From the NCBI RefSeq assembly GCF_033568475.1, contig NW_027331833.1, forward strand, positions 3,534,001 to 3,598,000: a stretch of 64,000 bases of DNA, written 5' to 3'. The number at the start of each line of letters is the position of its first letter. Within the stretch, counting starts at the first letter, position 1. The notes beneath the pieces were generated by a model. It saw only the letters and a program-made list of their open reading frames with translations. It was not told the DNA's origin and made no database searches. The DNA comes from Henckelia pumila. Its lineage: Eukaryota > Streptophyta > Magnoliopsida > Lamiales > Gesneriaceae. Made by a program: the position numbers and the translations under genes. Below, piece by piece: positions 36,968-49,600 of this stretch.

Positions 36968-38436
36968 TCAATGAATGCCAGGGAGTGCCGCCGCACTGTC
37001 CTTGGTTTTTCCATCGGTTTCATCATCGTCCTTGACAGCTTTCAAGATCAGTATAACCAACAAAGGATAGCTTATAGTGGTGAGTGCCCAGTTCGTGATA
37101 AGCTCATTCAGAAACGGCACATTATGTGCGTCGATTTGCCAAGCAACTGCGCCTCCCGCACTCTGCACTCCCTTGTAGAACCCTACGAACCTGATGAAAA
37201 AAGAAAAGCTAACTCACCAATCCTTTCATTACATAATCGCATACAAAGAAATGAAAAAAACTGTTACCTGCTAAGGACCTCGGAATCATCAGCCAATGCT
37301 CCGATCACCCAATAGACCATACTCTGAAACATGGCATCAAGCAATCCATAACTAAAGTACAATAAAAATGGCCCTGCAAAATGACTCCCTCCCTTGAAAT
37401 CCAGCTTCTCAGCCGGCAAATGGTCACGCCGGTAATCAAGCTGCTTGGCTAGCCCGCCACCCCAAATAGCAGTCCCAAGAACAGCCACAATCCCAATACC
37501 AAGCAACCCCCTAGCCCTCCTACTCTTGAAACTGAAATCCATTATGTACCCGATAATCACAGAACCAATCATCTGTGCACCCCAATAGAATATATTGTTA
37601 AACCCTCTAGTCCTAAGATTGAACAGCTGCCCATTAACATTATTAAACTGGTAACTATAGAAAAAGTTACTAGCCCAAGAGGCAGGCACCAAGAGCAACA
37701 TCCTCCAGTCAAGAAACAACTTCAGAATCGCACTAGCCTCCACCGATACGCTCGAGTACTTGATATTCGTGCAGTGCGATCCATCGTCGCGCACCACACG
37801 GCTCGGGTGCAGTATTGATAGAGATAAAATAGTTCCAATAGTCATAAAAACCATGAAACCAATATAGGTACCATCATTGACAGACAGTGCATCAGTCCTA
37901 TGGTAATTCATTGCAAAAGGAATCAAGCCACCAACCACACCACCCATGTTGAAAATGCTCCAAAACAATGAAATATAAATACCCTTTCTATTATGCGGCG
38001 GATACGATGTCATAATGGCACCCTGCGACGCCCACAGAAGGCCAGCGCCTACCCCAAGGATCCCGCCGGCTACAATGGCGAACGCCTGGTGCTGGTAATG
38101 ATTGTAATACAGAAACGATCCGGCATACAAAACGTACGTGGAGCAGGCGCACACAAGCGTGAGCTTTGGGCCCAAAATGTTGTAGATTCCTCCGCCCAGA
38201 ACACCGAACACCGCGAAGGTAGAGTAGAGCGCCGTGTTAGCGTTGTTCGCAGCCTTCGGGTTCACCTGCCCGCCGCCGCCCATGCCCGACAGCGCGTTAA
38301 ACATGCCCGGGCAGCAGAAGCACACGAACCCGATCAACGCAACCTGAACAAGAGGCGAATTGTAGCGGAAAATCGATGGTTTGAATGGGATCTCTTCCGA
38401 CCCTTTTGCCGTCTCTTCGTCTCCTTGCAAACCCAT
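36968..38436 (-). CDS. UNC93-like membrane transporter (463 aa, two exons)
   Basis: Exons 38436-37268 and 37190-36968 join as AG|G across a 77-bp GT-AG intron (donor GTAACAG, acceptor TTTTCATCAG), giving ...SEVLSR-FVGFYKGV.... The product starts MGLQGDEETAKGSEEIPFK, has a short hydrophilic N-terminus and about 11-12 hydrophobic segments spread over the length, with loops such as HPSRVVRDDGSH and FKSRRARG, and an acidic C-terminal tail (KAVKDDDETDGKT). The pattern, including ALYSTFAVFGVLGGGIYNI and YFSYGLLDAMFQSMVYW, is that of the plant UNC93-like/DUF895 branch of the major facilitator superfamily, usually about 450-470 residues. The substrate is not known from sequence; relatives have been linked to potassium and stress responses. 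The gene is intact. Confidence 0.9.
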
Positions 38437-39189
38437 CTCGGAATTGGATCGACGAGAGAATTTGCGGGATTTGGAAGTGCTGAAAGTGGGAGCGGGGGAT
38501 GAAGGATTTTAATTTGGAATTTGTTGAATAAAAAAATCGGTGACGATGAATCTGATACAATTGTTTTTATTGTCCATTAATTGACAACTGGAAGAGATTG
38601 GGAGATTCCAAGGATCAAACAATCTGTTGCACAAAACTACAAAAATGTGATTCAAGAATATATTATGTCAACTTCATCCAAGGTCTTTTTTCGGAAATTT
38701 TCACATTTGATTTCAATATATTTTTTTATTTCAATATATATAAAAAGTATGCTAATTTAAGAATATAATCCAAGTATAACATACTGGGTGATTTTAACAA
38801 TAAACTCTTTGATGATAATAGTAATATAGTATATTTCTTAAAAAAAAAAAAAAAACATCCTTCATCCTAAACTTTTGGCTCCCCATTTTTTTAACCCAAA
38901 TTTCCATTGTGAGACTGGATTTTCAGTTCTTATTATGGCATAGTATATATACTAGCGACGGACCACACACAAATATAAAATAATAAAGATAATAAAAATA
39001 TAACTTCCTTAATATATGAATTTTTTATTTGTCAAAAATAATATTTAAATTTTTGAAATTTTGAAAGTGGATAAGATGTGGTAGTTATGAGTAAATTATA
39101 GATTTTTTTAAGTAGACATGAGTATTTTTGTAAAAACTATTTGGTGTCATCAAGTCGGACTACTAAGGGCCTCAACTTTTATAACATTG
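38437..39189. other. spacer upstream of the UNC93-like gene
   Basis: This holds the 5' leader and presumably the promoter of the minus-strand transporter (38437 to about 38600) followed by AT-rich DNA. The segment at about 38950-38975 (actagcgacggaccacac) resembles a decayed Helitron-type terminus. No gene is seen. Confidence 0.4.
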
Positions 39190-39330
39190 AAAGACTGCAC
39201 ACCAACCATACTCACTTTTGTGCATACCATTTATGTGACATTCAATCATTAGATGTATAATTCATCACATCCAATAGATGAGTGACATTTAATGGTGTGC
39301 ACAATGAGTGAGCACGATAGTTGTACAACA
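39190..39330. repeat. foldback MITE of about 140 bp
   Basis: The left arm gcacaccaaccatactcac...accatttatgtgacattcaat and right arm gagtgacatttaatggtgtg...cacgatagttgtac are imperfect inverted complements over about 60 bp each, with a short centre (tataattcat). There is no coding sequence. Confidence 0.65.
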
Positions 39331-39846
39331 TAATAAAATTGTATGTATATATATATATATATAAAGAATCTCTTCCTTAGACACTATCTTTTCATTTGCC
39401 AAAATTGTCCTTATGTGATATAAATATTACACTTTTTTTTTTATTTCTAAATTTTCATATTTAAAATTTTCATATTTTTCTCAACTAAACATTATAGATA
39501 AGATAAATTTATAAATAAATTTTAAATATATTTTTATATTATTCTATAAATGAAAAATAAATAAATTTAAATATTATCGAAAAAATAATATTTATATAAC
39601 ATACAATATTAAATATATTATATGATTTTATATACACGCAACGCGTGTGTGCGATTATGTTATATATAAAGCAAAAGCACGTTAGTGGTCTCTTGGTATG
39701 CTCACTTTTATTTTTATTTCAAAAAAAAAAACCCCCACAAAATTATAAAATATAAAAAAAAATCAAATCAAATCAAATACTTGAAAAATAAATAAATTTG
39801 AATTATATACATACATAACATAATATTTGTATATAACATTACATAC

Positions 39847-39875
39847 GCAATGCGTGTGCATTGCGGTGCGGCTAG
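39847..39875 (+). mobile_element. Helitron-type 3' terminus
   Basis: The stem-loop gcaatgc-gtgt-gcattgc (39847-39864) is followed after 7 nt by CTAG and then T at 39876, which is the layout of a Helitron 3' end (hairpin, CTRR, insertion before T). The 5' end is not certain. Related hairpin remnants (acacgcaacgcgtgtgt) occur at about 39633-39649. Confidence 0.55.
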
Positions 39876-39888
39876 TATATTATATATA

Positions 39889-40173
39889 TCTACTATCTAC
39901 TATTTAATAATAGTTGAGATATATAATAACTACTCATTTGAGGACACCAACTTTTATTCCACTTTTACCCCTCCTTCACATTAGCTTCTATTTTTTTCCA
40001 GCTTTTTTTTTCCCATCAACCTTCTTCTCACTCTATTTTTTACATGAAATACTTCAGGTTCTCTCTCTATTTTTACACTGTTGATTTTTTCATTATTTTT
40101 TTGATTTTTTACAACATTTTAATCTCATATTATGTTACACACGCAACGCGCGTTGCGTGTGCACAATAGCTAG
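39889..40173 (+). mobile_element. short non-autonomous Helitron-like element
   Basis: It begins TCTACTATCTAC after an A and ends with a perfect 24-bp palindrome (cacacgcaacgc/gcgttgcgtgtg, 40138-40161), then cacaatag and CTAG followed by T. TC...CTRR ends, a subterminal hairpin and an A/T insertion site are Helitron hallmarks. It is 285 bp with no genes. Confidence 0.6.
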
Positions 40174-40210
40174 TATTATATAATATTTCCACCAATTATA
40201 CTAAGAAAAA

Positions 40211-40372
40211 AACTCCTATGAGACGGTCTCAAGGATCATTTTTATGAGATGGATCTCTTGTATGGGTTATCCATTAAAAAATATTATAATTTATGCCAAA
40301 AGTATTACTTATTATTATAAATATGAGTAGAGTTGACCCGTCTCACGGATGAGACCGTCTCACAGGAGTGTT
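40211..40372. repeat. MITE with TIR actcctatgagacggtctca
   Basis: The left end aactcctatgagacggtctca and right end tgagaccgtctcacaggagtgtt are about 21-bp inverted repeats with one mismatch. The element is 162 bp. Related, more diverged copies lie at 49862-50006 and as fragments near 40620 and 47435. Confidence 0.75.
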
Positions 40373-41640
40373 ACTCTTATACTAATTGTTTTTGGTGTAT
40401 CAAATCACACCAAAATTTACTGTCATAATTATCTCATTCTTATTTAAGATGATTATATCTGGCAGTCTCAATCTAAAATAGCATATACATACCTAAAAAT
40501 CACAAAGATTATCATATTTAAATAATTGTAATTTACAATAAAAAATAATGTTTTTGCCATAAAAAAATAATAAAAATCCAACTACGAGACCAATTTCACG
40601 AAATTTAGTTGTAACTCATAAGATCGTCTCAGTAGATTTTTTGTGATAAATAAATTAATTTGAGAGTCATCGATGGAGATGCAATATGTAGAGTTTTACG
40701 CCTATTTTGTAATGATCAGTACACAAATAATTAAAGGGCATCCATCGATGGCGTAACAATTGGGACACAAAGCAATCAATAGGTCGTAATTACAATTGCG
40801 GTCACCATAAGCTGTCTCCAGTGATAGTGAAACATAGGATGGTTATGTTTTCAATATTGGGATAAAATAAATCTCACATTTGACTATGAAACAAATTGTC
40901 ATTATATGCTTATCTGTATTCGGCATAATAATTATTGAATATATCTAGCCGGCAGGCCGGCAAAATGTTTATCCATAAAGCCCAAGCCCATTATTGAGAT
41001 CATGCAGCCCAACGAGAATCTAAGTAAACTTAAATTAAATACGGGTAATTCATAATAATAAATTCATCGTCGTCGTCATCATAATAAGATATTGATAATT
41101 AAGTAGTTTGAGATGTACTGTCATATACATTCGTGTAAAATTTATTTTGCGTAAGAATGAACATAAAATTACAAAGCATGACCAGTTTTTTTTTTTCCTG
41201 AAAAAGAAATGATTACCAGTTTATATGGAGTGATAATTTTGAACCATTACATGTAATTTATTCCAATTATTTTTCATATAATATTAAATTCCATGAAATA
41301 GAGTGTGAAAATTAACTATTAACTAAAGAATTAAAAGTTTGAAAATATAAAAGAATCACGCCACGATTACTACAATTAATTTCTACATGTCTCTTCTTGA
41401 TTAAAAAAATATATAGAACAAATACTAACATTAAAGCGACGAGGAAAAGCTACATAGAATTTGTCAAAAAAGTATAGGAAGTAAATTTATGCTAGCATTC
41501 GATAAAAGAAAAGAGAAAAATCATAATTGCTGAATAATATTTTTTTGGACAAGTGATTGAAATCCTAAGGAGCATATTTGGAAATTTGAGAAAGGGGTAA
41601 GAAAAACAACTATTAAATTGTTTTTGTCCATTTGGGTCTC
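40373..41640. other. AT-rich intergenic DNA
   Basis: No gene is recognised. The right end adjoins the 3' UTR side of the minus-strand stomatin-like gene. A fragment of the gagacggtctc MITE family lies near 40620. Confidence 0.5.
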
Positions 41641-41810
41641 AAGGACATAGGCAATGAAAAATCTCTCTCAGAAAGAATCTACTTTCTACGCAGTTTCAAT
41701 TATCATAATTTCTCATAGTAACAAAATATCGGGACAAAGCTCATCATCATGTAAAAAGAACGCTAAAAAGAACTGTTTTTCGAATAGAGTTGGCAATTGG
41801 CATTATCTCA

Positions 41811-44800
41811 TTATCTTCCATTTTTATCCTTCTTCGGCCTCTGCAGTGAAAAAACAGGGTCGCCCGCACGGCTATGACTATCATCTTCCGGACCAGGTTC
41901 ATCACCAGATTCCCAAGACGGAGCATCACTTTTAGTATGGTCCATTATGTCAGGATTCTCGGGAAGCCCACTGGGCGATTTGTTGTCAATCAGGTTCTTG
42001 TACACAGAGAGGGCTTGAGCAATCATACTGGCAGGATTGGAGGGACTCGAGGGAAGTAAAATAGTCGTTCCCTGGATCGATGAAAATAGGAAAAATGTTC
42101 AAAACAGTAATGTTTATTGGACACTGATGCCACACGTTACCTTATAATAACATGACCTAAGATTGAATGTGCCTTACCTCTTTTGCAATCTGACTGAAGG
42201 CCTGAACATACTGCTCAGCGATTTTTAAACTTGCTGCCTGCAAGTTCAATGCATGATCATCCTCAATGAATATCAAACGGCTCATGCCGAAAGCTTTATT
42301 GGAGTACATATAACTAATTTTAGCAAAAAGAATTATCGAGTATTTTTTAAACATGCCCCACACACCAAAAATAGCAATGGGGAACAGACATTTTTTAACA
42401 TCTTCATTAAGTGAAAATTAGGAGGTTAAGAACGTAAGAAATTAGAAGAAAAAATAATCAACTTCAAGAGCTACAAGAATTATCATATACATGATTAAAC
42501 TGTTTGATTACAGATATTAAAGAAGATGAAAATCTGACCTCGACACCCCCAGTTCTTTGAAGTGACTCTGACACCATATCAATCCCTTTTGCAGTTGCTC
42601 GTGATCTAGCAACGATAGCTTCTGCTTCTCCTATTATCGCATAAATTCAAGATGACAGTAAATCAAGGGATCCACATGGTATATATGTCAAACATACTGG
42701 CAACATTTATAATGTCATGGATTATAATCCATTAACATTCACCAAATATACACAAAAATGGTGACCAATGTTAGTGTTTAAACTTTAACATTGGTAGCAG
42801 ACGAGTACTCTCCTCAGTAACATATAATGGCTGAATGGTATGCATCATTCATTTGGATGCTAATTATTCAATGCTCTTGAACAGTTGGGCAAAATCTCGA
42901 GCAAGCCACACATGGTAACCAACCTAGAGCTCTGTTAACTTGGTCCAGCTTTGCAGCTTCTGATGCAAGGATCACTGCATTCTTCTTTCCATCAGCAATA
43001 TTAATGTTCGCCTGCCTTTCTCCTGTTTATATATGAACAGTCCGTTATCTTTCCACAACTATGAAACATGAAAGTTAGCATGTCAAGAGAAGAAAGTAAA
43101 ACCAATTACCTTCAGACTCCAAAACTTGAGCTCTCTTTTTGCGCTCTGCTTCAGCCTGCATCTCCATTGCAGCCCTTACTCCACGTGGAGGAGATATATC
43201 CCCTGAAATTGGAAGAGTAATCCAAGATTTGAACATGATGCAGAAGGAATCCATGAAATTTTTTTGCTAGAACAAGCAGCCAAAGAATTCTTCTTAAAGA
43301 GGAAAAAAAACAGTACTCACTTATTTCATAACGAAGGCACTTTAGACCCCAATCTTGTGCAGCTTCATTGATAGCAATCTACACCAAACATATTTTTAAA
43401 ACACTCTTAAAGTATTTGAAGAGGTTGGGAGTAGCTGACTCTCAAGTAACATGAAAACATTTTGTATGACAAGGTGAAAGGCCACCAAAAAACACACAAA
43501 CTAATTATATATATTATTTTCTTGTCTGTAATGCACAAATACTTAATAATATATAGTTATCCTTATAGTGAATAACAACGACCAGAAGGTATGCACTCCC
43601 TTCACAATTTCCAGTTTACACACTTTTCTTTTATCTGGAAAGTTGTTATATACACAGCACAAAACTGTCAAGTACAAGCAAGCCTCATATTACTATCAAA
43701 TGCAAGAAGAAAGTCTGTCATGAACTTTAAGATAACCGAGTTTACATCGACTACCTCCAGACATAATGACATGCAGATTAATCTACTCTGATTCGAACAC
43801 TACCTTGCTTCATATTTACACAACACTTGTCTGTCTAGCATCATTATCAGTTTATCACAAGTGCCCCCTCCAACCAAAATATCTTGTAAATAGCATCTTA
43901 TCTTAGAATAACACACAAACCAAGTACATGTTAAAGAGTATACTTAACAAACATCTCCCAACATTCTTTTTCGTTTGGAAAAATACTAGTGCCGAATACT
44001 GAAGTGATCAATTCCAAAGTAAGCCAGTATCTACTACAATAAAGTATAAACACTTTAATCCCGTTGACTGCAAGAGCAACACATAGTAATCCTGTTAAAT
44101 GCAAGAAAAATGGCAAACTAATCACACTATCGCAAGAATCAATAACTAAAATCCCAGTATCAAATACTCACCACAATTTTATCGTTAAGAGTATCCCTTT
44201 CCTCAAAAGTCTTGTCAAGAGTTATCTTACCAAGCTCACTCCTCATGGTTGTCTGCGCGAGTTGAATCACAGCATACAATGGATTCTCAACTCCATATGA
44301 TGCCAACTGCGGGTCCACTATCTTCAGAGAAAAAAAAGAACATATTCTCTTCAGAAGATCATTTCCAATCCAAAATAAACCCCATGAAATCACATGCAGA
44401 TAGATATTGGTACCTTAACATAGAGAACCCCATCAATTTGAATGCTAACATTGTCCTTGGTAATGGCGGACTGATCAGGAATGGGAATCGCTTCTTCTTT
44501 CAGTGAATGCACGTAAGCAATCTTGTCAACCAGTGGAATCAACAAATGGATTCCAGGAGTCAATGTTTTCACATACTTCCCGAATCGCTCAATAACAAAT
44601 GCTTTCTTCTCAGGGACAATCCGAATTCCCCAATTCACTGGTGGTTGAATCTCATAACTTGATCAAACATCAAACTATAAGTCACATGGTCGGTTGGTCA
44701 CAAAGCAGTATAAGTATTGCATTATCAATGGATTCGACAAGATTTCAATGCATATTATGATAAATACGGGACGCAATTGATTCATACACTATATTAATTC

Positions 44801-45296
44801 CTCGATCCACTCGATGATGAATTTATTAACATCGAACATGTAGGTTAACTACAAGCATTTTCATTCTCTTTTATTTTTGGCGATCAACAACCCAAAAAAA
44901 AAAAAAACTCACAACAGTATTAGCATAAAACAATCAACAAAAAAACAGCAGCAGCAGAAAATATAACCTAGTGATGATAACGGAAAAGCGAACTGAAATT
45001 ATGAGCAATGCAGCGACAGTGTTAACGTCAAATGCTGATAAAATAGTAAATGAACAGTAAAGAAGAAGGAGAAATGAGTAAAAATACCTAGTGTGGGGGT
45101 CGCGGGAGTAACCGATGTGGCGAACGGGTGCAGAGAAGGGAGCGGGAAGATAACGAGGAGAAATGGAAGTGGAAGACTGCCTGAGAAGCGGCGGAGGCGC
45201 GGTGGAGATAGCACGAAAGCCGATCGGCGATTGAGGAGCAAGGAGGAACTTGAGAGCTCGAAGCCTGGAGAGGGAGGTGGATTTGAGGGTATTCAT
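41811..45296 (-). CDS. SLP: mitochondrial stomatin-like (SPFH/band 7) protein, nine exons, 421 aa
   Basis: Exons (minus): 45296-45088, 44657-44414, 44321-44172, 43378-43321, 43202-43110, 43022-42924, 42630-42539, 42237-42178, 42071-41811. All introns are GT-AG and frames join exactly, giving 1266 nt. The N-terminus ([19 protein letters not shown], Arg/Ser-rich) looks like a mitochondrial presequence. The band 7 domain spans about residues 75-260: [83 protein letters not shown] coiled-coil/Ala-Glu-rich stretch follows ([19 protein letters not shown]), then the [19 protein letters not shown] segment and an acidic, Ser/Pro-rich tail ending KKDKNGR. Plant SLP1/SLP2 proteins form large inner-membrane scaffold complexes associated with respiratory supercomplexes. 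Length and exon structure look intact. Confidence 0.93.
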
Positions 45297-45457
45297 GAGG
45301 CTTGATTGAGAAGAAATTGGGTGGGAAGGGAAAAGCCCTTTTTAAACCCAGGGGAGAGGGGCTTGTGGAACAAGAAAACTGGATTTCACCAAACGCAGGC
45401 TCGGTTTCTTGGGGAATATTTCATTCAAATTCAAGTGCACTATCTCGTGATAGATAC

Positions 45458-45736
45458 ACTAAAAAGGGTTGACCCGAAAGGAACTCAATCGCACATGATT
45501 TAGAGGTCTATTGGCTTATGAGAAGTTAAATCAGAAGAGACTCATTAGCTCATGCGGGGTTAAATCGAATAATGTGCACGAGCGGCAGGGAAGGAGCAAC
45601 ATGACCAACCCACAAAGCATACCCCATAATATTTCAACAGGAAATATTTTCCCATGAGGATCGAACCCGAAACGCTGGCAAATTTTTTTCACACGTCACC
45701 TCAGGTCGTACCAACTCGTCTATTTTCCTGTGGGCT
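45458..45736 (-). mobile_element. tRNA-derived SINE with a perfect 14-bp target duplication
   Basis: The interval is bounded by ctcgtgatagatac at 45444-45457 and again at 45737-45750. On the minus strand the head contains GAGTTGGTACGACC (A-box-like) and, about 45 bp on, GGTTCGATCC (a perfect Pol III B box), then a body without genes. Long perfect target repeats and an internal tRNA-type promoter are what a SINE should have. The tail at 45458 is T-rich (CCTTTTTAGT) rather than poly(A). Confidence 0.75.
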
Positions 45737-45750
45737 CTCGTGATAGATAC

Positions 45751-46490
45751 TCGTACTGAAAAATAGTGGATATCACATTTACTGTTAAATTGATAAATGT
45801 CAATTGTTATATGTATTCAAGGCAGTGTTTTTACGGTTAGCATCTAACCAACCTTTTCTTGGACAACCGTGCACCAACATAATCGGAAGATTTGACTAGG
45901 GTTTTACCTTACTTTACACTAACTAGTACACTACTCATGTAAGGTATTTATTATTTAATAAAAATATTATCCCCTTAGTTTTATACAAAAAATAATATGT
46001 TTATCATAATTTACTTATATATTTTTTTATTTACATATTTTTTTTTATAAACAACCGTTATCCTTTGAAACGAACGAAGTAAACCTTCCGAGAAAACACA
46101 ATAGTCTGCGTATCGTGTTAGTCTGATAAATCACATTGGACAAATTATATGCGTAATCACCAAAGAAAATGTTAGGTAAAAAAATCGAACTATTGATTAT
46201 TGATCAAACTCTTACTTATTCATTCAGCTCAATCATCCTCTCAAAAATATTTTTACTTGATTGAAATTGAACAACTAAAAAATTTTACACAGTTCATATT
46301 TTTAATCATATAGTTAATTTATAACTGATGCGATTCAGAATTCAGTATATAAAGATATCACATAATATATGATGGAATTTAACATTGACAAATATTAAAT
46401 TGATTTTTAATAATTATACATGATTTAATTAATAAAATTTTTAACTAACATGTAGTTTGTTTTCAAAGTTTTTGAAGAAAATGATGCATA
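45751..46490. other. AT-rich intergenic DNA
   Basis: No gene or clear transposon end recognised. Confidence 0.5.
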
Positions 46491-47125
46491 TCCAAAGAGG
46501 TAAATGATTGCAAAAAAACCAAAAAATTGATATTAAAAAAATCATAATGCTAAATTCAAGCATTGCATGCAGAAATATTCTGCTAGCTGCAACCAAAAAT
46601 TGCATCAAGCAACATCTTCCGAGAGATGTGATGTGACACGCTACCAAAACCATTTACTTTTATAAAGTAGAATAATTATGTTTACTTCTATTTTTTTTTT
46701 TTTAATTTTTTGAATTCGAGATTTCATGTCCGGCTCTTCCATCTATAAGTAGGTTAGTTTTTATCATATTAGACGGACCTTCATTTACTACTTCTCCATT
46801 TCTCTTTGTAATTATACTCCAGAGATTTTGTGACATAATAATATTAGTACTGCTAGGTGTTCTTGGAATTCTTCTTTTTTTTAAATTTCTATAAATTTAA
46901 ATATTTTTATTTTTGATTGATTAGCATGAATGACAGACTAAACTAATTTATTCTAAATCATGACCTAACTATATAATTATTTATAACCTGGTTCATATGT
47001 AATTGAAATATGAATAAAGATTAAAATATTTTAGATTAAATCTCTTGAAGCTCTTTTGCCTTGTTAGCCGAGTCATGACGTTGTTGGCGTAAAACGCTCC
47101 GGTTCCATCCAAATGATTCACCAAC
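46491..47125 (+). mobile_element. diverged fragment of an endogenous pararetrovirus (ORF2 end plus promoter/leader)
   Basis: The order of blocks matches 58835-59560 of the larger viral insertion: aatgctaaatt...gatgtgatg; then tttataaagtagaataattatg; then agatttcatgtccggctc...ctataagtagg; then atttttataaattt-type runs; then agcatgaatgacagactaaact...ctaaatcatgacctaac...ataattatttataacctggttc. The two are clearly related but diverged. No viral coding region is complete here. It is an old, separate integration or a dispersed piece. Confidence 0.7.
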
Positions 47126-47861
47126 CAATTACCAACCTTGAAATGCTCATTCACAAATCACTTGGAATCCTACTTGTTACATATCATCATGTAGCAACGA
47201 ACAAACCTGCCTTCCAATTATTGATAGTTGAACTTTGAAATGACATTTAGAAAGAATTCGTCTTTTATTAGAATGTCTAATCTTTTTCGTAATATCAAAC
47301 TTATATTTATCTATAATGAAAAATAAAATTTAATATAAAATAAATATTTTTTGATTTTTTCTTGAATCAAAATGGAAAGAAAATATATCTTTTCTTACAA
47401 ATTAACTGTGAGGCCGTGTAGAATCTATATTGCAAGTTAAAGACCGTCTCCACAAGTTTTTGTTATTTAAAAATTTAAATGACAATTTGGGAGATGGATT
47501 TCAAATTCAAAGTACCTCAATACATTATTATCAAATTAAGACGCAAGGACCTCTAATCCATTGAGATTTGGGGACTTAGATTTCAAATCCATAGTCCCAA
47601 ACGTACACGAACATTCTATACTTCATATATGTGAAGGCCATTCAAAACTCAAAACACAAACCACACAATCTATACTAGTAATTCCATGGGCTCATCTCTG
47701 CTGGGACAAATCAACCAGTGCCACAAAAGGCAATTCTTGATACAAAACTTTGTAAATTCATCTTAAAAAATGTCAAAAGGAAATATTCAAACAAGCATTA
47801 AATTAAAACAAGCGTAAGAAAAAAGAAACCAATCCAAAGGACAATCCTACGCCTTAACTAC
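47126..47861. other. spacer and 3' UTR region of RPL9
   Basis: AT-rich DNA with fragments of the gagaccgtctc MITE family near 47435. The last 200 bp are probably the 3' UTR of the minus-strand RPL9 gene. No other gene is seen. Confidence 0.5.
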
Positions 47862-49536
47862 TTATTCTTCCTCAGCAATGGCTCCCTTCTCACTAACATA
47901 GATACCATCGAGGAATTTTCGGATATCCTTGTTCTTCACATGACATTTCTGTCCAAACAAACACAAGCAAAAGTTTCAGGGCAAGCAGGCAAAATAAAGT
48001 TCATCATCCAAACAGATACACCAGATGAAAGTTTTATTGTATTCGCATGTATAACCAAACAAATTTAAGTTCATAGAAAAATATCTAGTGTACCTGGTTT
48101 ATCAAAGCTGCAGATCTAGAAACAAGCTCAATGTCATTCCCATCCAGAACCAATTCATCCTTGACTTTCTCAGATCGCACAATTGAAACCCCTTCAAGCA
48201 TATCCACCTTCCTCACCTGGTGTAAATAATGAATGAAAATGTAAACACTGGCCCTAACTGGCATTGAATCAGCAATAAAAGGTCAATAATCACACAAATA
48301 AACTGGCCTAGTAATGTACCCCGTGGTCTATGCAGCACCAAGAACTCAATTGTATTACAGTAGGAATTCGAGTAATCACAAATCAGTTGCATGTTACACA
48401 GAACTATAACGAGTCCACTTCACATATTTGCACTCATAAAAATGATGCACATGATAAATTCTGAAATGGGCCAAGTATTTTGAACAGATAATCGATTCAA
48501 ACATTTCACTCATGCATTAAATCAAGGCCAGAGTTTACTACACATTACAAGTTATAGATATCTCAAGGCTCCACTGCAACACATATGATTCCTAAGATGG
48601 CAAAGATCAAATCCAAAAAAGGGAAACCAAATGTATGATTCTAAAAAGAACTTTACATAACACGTTTTCCATCTAGAAACATTAAATACAAATCCTCAAA
48701 GCTGCACATTTATACTTCCAACTCTACCTTGAAACCAATACTCTACTTGAGGCAAATCAAAACAATTCTCACTCAAAACCAAACCAACATAATTGAACAT
48801 TAAAACCAGAAAATAAAACCGTCTATCAAAAGAAAGGTTCAAGCTGAACCTACATGTTACTTTGTAAACCATGACCCTGTCTAGATTCTAATGATCGCTG
48901 AAATTGACCACGAATGATTTAACAGAATCAGAGAGCAAATGAGTAAATTTACACTATTTGCCCCAAAAATCAAACTAATAAACGCACCTGTTGATCCAAT
49001 AAAAACCCCACTAACAACTAAATGCAGCAACACACCACACATCAAGATATCCAACCACATCAAAACAGTACTGAATAAATCCAAACTCACCACCAGAAAA
49101 AATAAAAAATTTCACAACCGAATATAAAAGAATCATAAACGATGCACGAAAAAAGACATGCCTTCTTCTCTCCGAGAAAATTACGGATCTCAATGGACTT
49201 CCCGGTGTTGGTGATGGAGGCGTTGATGGGAAAGTGAGCGTAGACGAAACGCATCTTGTAGCGGTACCCAGAGGTGACACCCTTGATCAGATTGGAGACG
49301 TGGCTGAGGGCAGTGCGTATGGAGGCGGAGGTCTTCCGCGATCCGAACCAAGCGTCAATCTTGAGCTTCTTCTTTCCGGTGGCCTCATCGGTAATGAGCT
49401 GAAAATCGAGGTTCAAATGCTTGAAGTTGCGGGAGAGCTTCCCCCTGGGACCTTCAACCTCGATGATTTTGGCCTTCACCTTGATCTTCACACCTTCTGG
49501 GATATCCATGGTGTCGGAGGAGAGAATAGTCTTCAT
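47862..49536 (-). CDS. RPL9: cytosolic 60S ribosomal protein L9 (uL6), 194 aa, three exons
   Basis: Exons 49536-49162, 48216-48094 and 47948-47862 total 585 nt, giving 194 residues, the usual plant length. The sequence starts [16 protein letters not shown], continues [63 protein letters not shown], then [30 protein letters not shown] and ends [18 protein letters not shown]. It is a structural protein of the large cytosolic ribosomal subunit. Exon 1 must end after GAG AAG AAG to keep the reading frame, which makes the first intron (945 bp) start with GC rather than GT; intron 2 is GT-AG. The gene is intact otherwise. Confidence 0.95.
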
Positions 49537-49600
49537 TTTCTGCGTGTGTTTTCTTCCTTCTCTCGACTCACTCTGTGAAGTGGTGGAAATGGCGGAAACT

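Noticed and set aside
37993-38502. 169-codon plus-strand frame
   Set aside because: Antisense to exon 1 of the UNC93-like gene; GC-rich coding sequence gives long antisense frames.
44934-45241. Longer minus-strand reading of the stomatin-like first exon
   Set aside because: The frame runs through the GT donor at 45087 into the intron; homology needs the splice to 44657.
45640-45690. tRNA gene suggested by ggatcgaacccg (B-box)
   Set aside because: No cloverleaf can be drawn around it; the long target repeats and the body fit a SINE.
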